From positions 1 to 33,658 of the forward strand of contig NZ_BCUZ01000023.1 in assembly GCF_001591485.1 (NCBI RefSeq): DNA of 33,658 nucleotides, read 5' to 3'. The DNA is from Neobacillus fumarioli NBRC 102428 (GTDB lineage: Bacteria; Bacillota; Bacilli; Bacillales; Cytobacillaceae). This document shows, piece after piece, positions 31,554-33,658 of the stretch. Each line of letters begins with the position of its first letter. The first letter of the stretch is position 1. A model generated the notes under the pieces. That model was given only the letters and a program-made list of their open reading frames with translations, was not told the DNA's origin and ran no database searches. The position numbers and the translations under genes are program-made.

Positions 31554-32108
31554 ATGAAACTTGAATGGAAGAAGGAAGGAATAGAATGGCTTAAAGCATT
31601 TGCTATTGGAATTATTATTTTTGCATTTATTCGCTCATTTTTCTTTTCGAATTATATCGTCGAAGGACGATCCATGATGCCGACACTTCAAGACGGGAAC
31701 AAGCTTGTGGTGAACAAACTGGGCTATCAAATCGGTGACTTGCATCGCTTTGATGTCATAGTGTTTCATGCCAATGCGAAAGAGGATTATGTGAAGCGGA
31801 TTATCGGCCTGCCTGGTGATAAAATTGTGTATCGGAACGATCAGTTGTATATAAACGGACATAAATATGCCGAGCCGTATTTAAATGGTTACAAGCAGAA
31901 AACATCGGGGATCAAATATACAAAGGATTTTACTCTAAAAGAAGTGACGGGTGAGGAAACGGTCCCTGCCGGCAAATTATTTGTCTTGGGCGATAACCGC
32001 CCAGAAAGCTGGGATAGTCGCTATTTTGGCTTTGTTTCCATTCATGAGGTTGTCGGAAAAGTAGACTTGCGCTACTGGCCGTTAAACGAAGTAGGTACTC
32101 ATTTTTAA
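31554..32108 (+). CDS. lepB: type I signal peptidase (Sip/LepB)
   Basis: A 184-residue membrane-bound serine protease that removes signal peptides from secreted proteins. One N-terminal membrane helix (about residues 14-32) is followed by catalytic Ser40 in VEGRSMMPTL and Lys81 in DYVKRIIGLPGD, then the LFVLGDNRPESWDSRYFG box. This is the short Gram-positive Sip type, with no extra loop. ATG at 31554 has AAAGGAG at 5 nt; ATG 31539 has its SD only 2 nt away. The position after yhjD corresponds to sipV in B. subtilis, but the sequence (184 residues, N-terminal EWLKAFAIG) looks more like SipS or SipT, so the paralogue is uncertain. Confidence 0.92.
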   Translation: MKLEWKKEGIEWLKAFAIGIIIFAFIRSFFFSNYIVEGRSMMPTLQDGNKLVVNKLGYQIGDLHRFDVIVFHANAKEDYVKRIIGLPGDKIVYRNDQLYINGHKYAEPYLNGYKQKTSGIKYTKDFTLKEVTGEETVPAGKLFVLGDNRPESWDSRYFGFVSIHEVVGKVDLRYWPLNEVGTHF

Positions 32109-32200
32109 AACGATCATAAATTTGAATTCGAAAAATTTAACTTATGACCCAAAAAGAAGGACGAGTTCCGGCTTCTTAGCGGATTTAGTTTATTTGTGTT

Positions 32201-33504
32201 TTATACTTTACGGTCATTTCTTTGTTGAAGAACTATATTCTCGTCTCCAGGCATTAATCTCCATTGTTTGTTTACAACAATTCGCAGCCAAGTTCCAGGG
32301 ATCCACGAGGTCACAAGTGCTAACATGACAAGGATCGCAAAAAACTCCTGGTTTGTAATGCCGGTGGAATAAGCTACAGAAGAAAGCACGATTCCAGGAC
32401 CGCCGCGGTCATTTATGGCCACTCCCAGATTAAAACTTGTAAATGGATCTTGCTTAATAATTCGTGAAGTGATGTAAACAGCCAATGTTTGAGTGAATGT
32501 GGCAAATAACAAATAAATTAGGAAGAATAAAGGATTAAAGTGTTTAATCAGGTTAATTGCAGTCCCACTGTTGCGAAGTAGATAGGGATAAACCAAGAAA
32601 ACGAAATATTACTAACCCCTTGCTCGAGCCGTTCAGAAACTGCTTCCGGCAACGCTACTTTTGCGACAATCCCCGCAATAAGTGCACCAAAAATGGTTTC
32701 CACGTGAAGTGTTCCGGCAAGAGAGGCAAGGATGAACATGATAAACAGGAAGTATCCGAGATTAGATGACCGGAATAAAAGGTTCTGTCTAATAATGGTC
32801 ATCCGTTTAAATAAAAGGTATCCGACAACTAAAGCCCAAAGTATAAATCCAAACGATGTACCGGCACTTACGAATGCAGTACTAAGAGTATAGCCCCCGC
32901 CTTTACTTGCAATTGCGGTAGCGAATCCTAAAGCTATCCATAGCAATACATCATGGACTCCGGCACAGGCAATGACGATTTTGGCAAACCGTGTATGCAT
33001 GATGCCAAGGTCATTGAAAATTTTCGAAATGACAGGGATAGAAGTAATGGCAATAGAGACAGCGATGACTACCTTTATTGCTAATGGATTATTGGCCGAT
33101 CCTATAAAAGGAATAATATTAAAAAAATCTGCTGCAATCCAGCCAATAATAAAAGCAGGAATCGTTGATCCGATCACTAAGGAGGAAGTGATTCTAGCAT
33201 CCCCCTTATTAAATTTTGTCTGGAATTTAAGACCCGAACAAAACATCAAGAGAAGTAAACCAAATTGATAAAGAAGTCCAAATAGTTTATCTTCCAAGGG
33301 AAACCCTACGAATAGCCAATGAAATGCGTCCGGAAAAAAATGTCCTAATATCGTAGGACCCAATACTAATCCAGCCGCAACTTTCCCGATAACACGCGGT
33401 ATGAAGATCTTTTCTGCCAAAAATCCTAATAAATGAGCCATAGCCAATAAACATCCCATGGCAAGTAAAAAATGGCTCACTTGATCGCTAGATAGACTAA
33501 ACAT
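32201..33504 (-). pseudogene. cation/proton antiporter (CPA2/KefB-type), single-base frameshift
   Basis: Encodes a Na+(K+)/H+ exchanger split by a frameshift. The first frame, 33504 to the TGA at 32550-32548, gives 318 residues beginning MFSLSSDQVSHFLLAMG with about ten membrane helices and the HVETIFGALIAGIVAKVALP motif, ending FATVGLQLT. The second frame, continuing to 32201, supplies the rest (LIKHFNPLFFLIYLLF... INDRGGPGIVLSSVAY) with GTWLRIVVNK near its end. Joining them by one extra base near 32549-32553 restores about 433 residues, the normal family length. ATG 33504 has GGAGGAGGAGGAAGGA ahead. Either a real inactivating deletion or a sequence error. Convergent with the signal peptidase gene. 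Confidence 0.88.
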
Positions 33505-33628
33505 TCCTTCCTCCTCCTCCTAAATAGGATATTTCCCTTTAAAGTATGCGGGTATGTCCAATTGGACGAGGGCGAAATCATTAGGCTAGTAAAATAAGGC
33601 GTTAGGATCTTCGGGTGCTAGTCCACAT
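33505..33628. other. upstream region of the antiporter gene
   Basis: Holds the strong SD for the minus-strand antiporter at 33505-33524. No gene or clear promoter was recognised in the remainder. Confidence 0.4.
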
Positions 33629-33658
33629 AAGAAAAGCGCAAGCGCCTCGGTCAGCCTG
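33629..33658. repeat. dispersed Bacillaceae repeat, cut by the window edge
   Basis: AAGAAAAGCGCAAGCGCCTC and onward to the edge. The inner GCGC-AA-GCGC symmetry and the flanking AAGAAAA tract recall a very common intergenic element of Bacillaceae genomes. It aligns with the degenerate copy at 28681. Only its beginning is visible. Confidence 0.55.

Noticed and set aside
32122-32328. 68-codon plus-strand open frame after the signal peptidase gene
   Set aside because: It lies largely across the C-terminal coding part of the minus-strand antiporter, has no SD and shows no protein family pattern.

Overview
The window is a 33.7 kb stretch of ordinary core chromosome from a low-GC Gram-positive endospore former of the Bacillaceae. 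The gene content and order follow the yha-yhf-yhj arc of Bacillus subtilis (yheA, yhaX, hemZ, yhaR, yhaQP, yhaONM, yhaL, prsA, hpr, trpP, hit, ecsABC, hemEH, yhfI, lplJ, lcfB, yhfN, comK, yhjD). Protein divergence and several missing or inserted genes indicate another species or genus in the family. No rRNA, tRNA, CRISPR array, prophage or intact insertion sequence was seen. TTG and GTG start codons are frequent and are supported by strong Shine-Dalgarno (SD) sequences.

Layout. 1-5.8 kb: yheA, a HAD-family protein (yhaX), the radical-SAM porphyrin enzyme hemZ, an AMP-forming acyl-CoA ligase and an enoyl-CoA hydratase (yhaR). 5.8-8.3 kb: small yhzD on the minus strand, then an ABC exporter (yhaQP). 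8.4-13.9 kb: nuclease block yhaO (Mre11/SbcD-like), yhaN (Rad50/SbcC-like, with a membrane hairpin) and yhaM (3'-5' exoribonuclease), then yhaL. 14-18.2 kb: prsA, a 30-residue sscA-like spore gene, small membrane proteins, yhaI, the MarR-type regulator hpr/scoC, the tryptophan transporter trpP and hit. 18.2-18.8 kb: a 580-bp noncoding interval with a three-fold repeated motif. 18.8-23.7 kb: ecsABC and hemEH. 23.8-28.7 kb: yhfI, lplJ, lcfB and the M48 protease yhfN. 28.8-32.1 kb: yhzC and comK (divergent), yhjD, an LCP-family protein and a type I signal peptidase. 32.2-33.5 kb: a frameshifted cation/proton antiporter.

How the genes relate. HemE, HemH and HemZ belong to haem synthesis, but hemY, which normally follows hemH, is absent. 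LcfB, the second acyl-CoA ligase and YhaR are fatty-acid activation and beta-oxidation functions; lcfB carries a near-perfect FadR operator. PrsA, Ecs and the signal peptidase serve protein secretion, and Hpr/ScoC and ComK are transition-state and competence regulators. trpP has two visible control layers: six TRAP-type NAG triplets at exact 5-nt spacing covering its SD, and a CodY-like box just upstream of its promoter.

I did not find an undescribed multigene system. The best leads are the double control of trpP, the hit-ecsA interval, the HAD protein lacking its nucleophilic Asp, the membrane hairpin in YhaN, clustered palindromes at 16.73-16.84 kb and the antiporter frameshift. Assignments by family come from recognition of motifs and recalled homologues, not from a database search.
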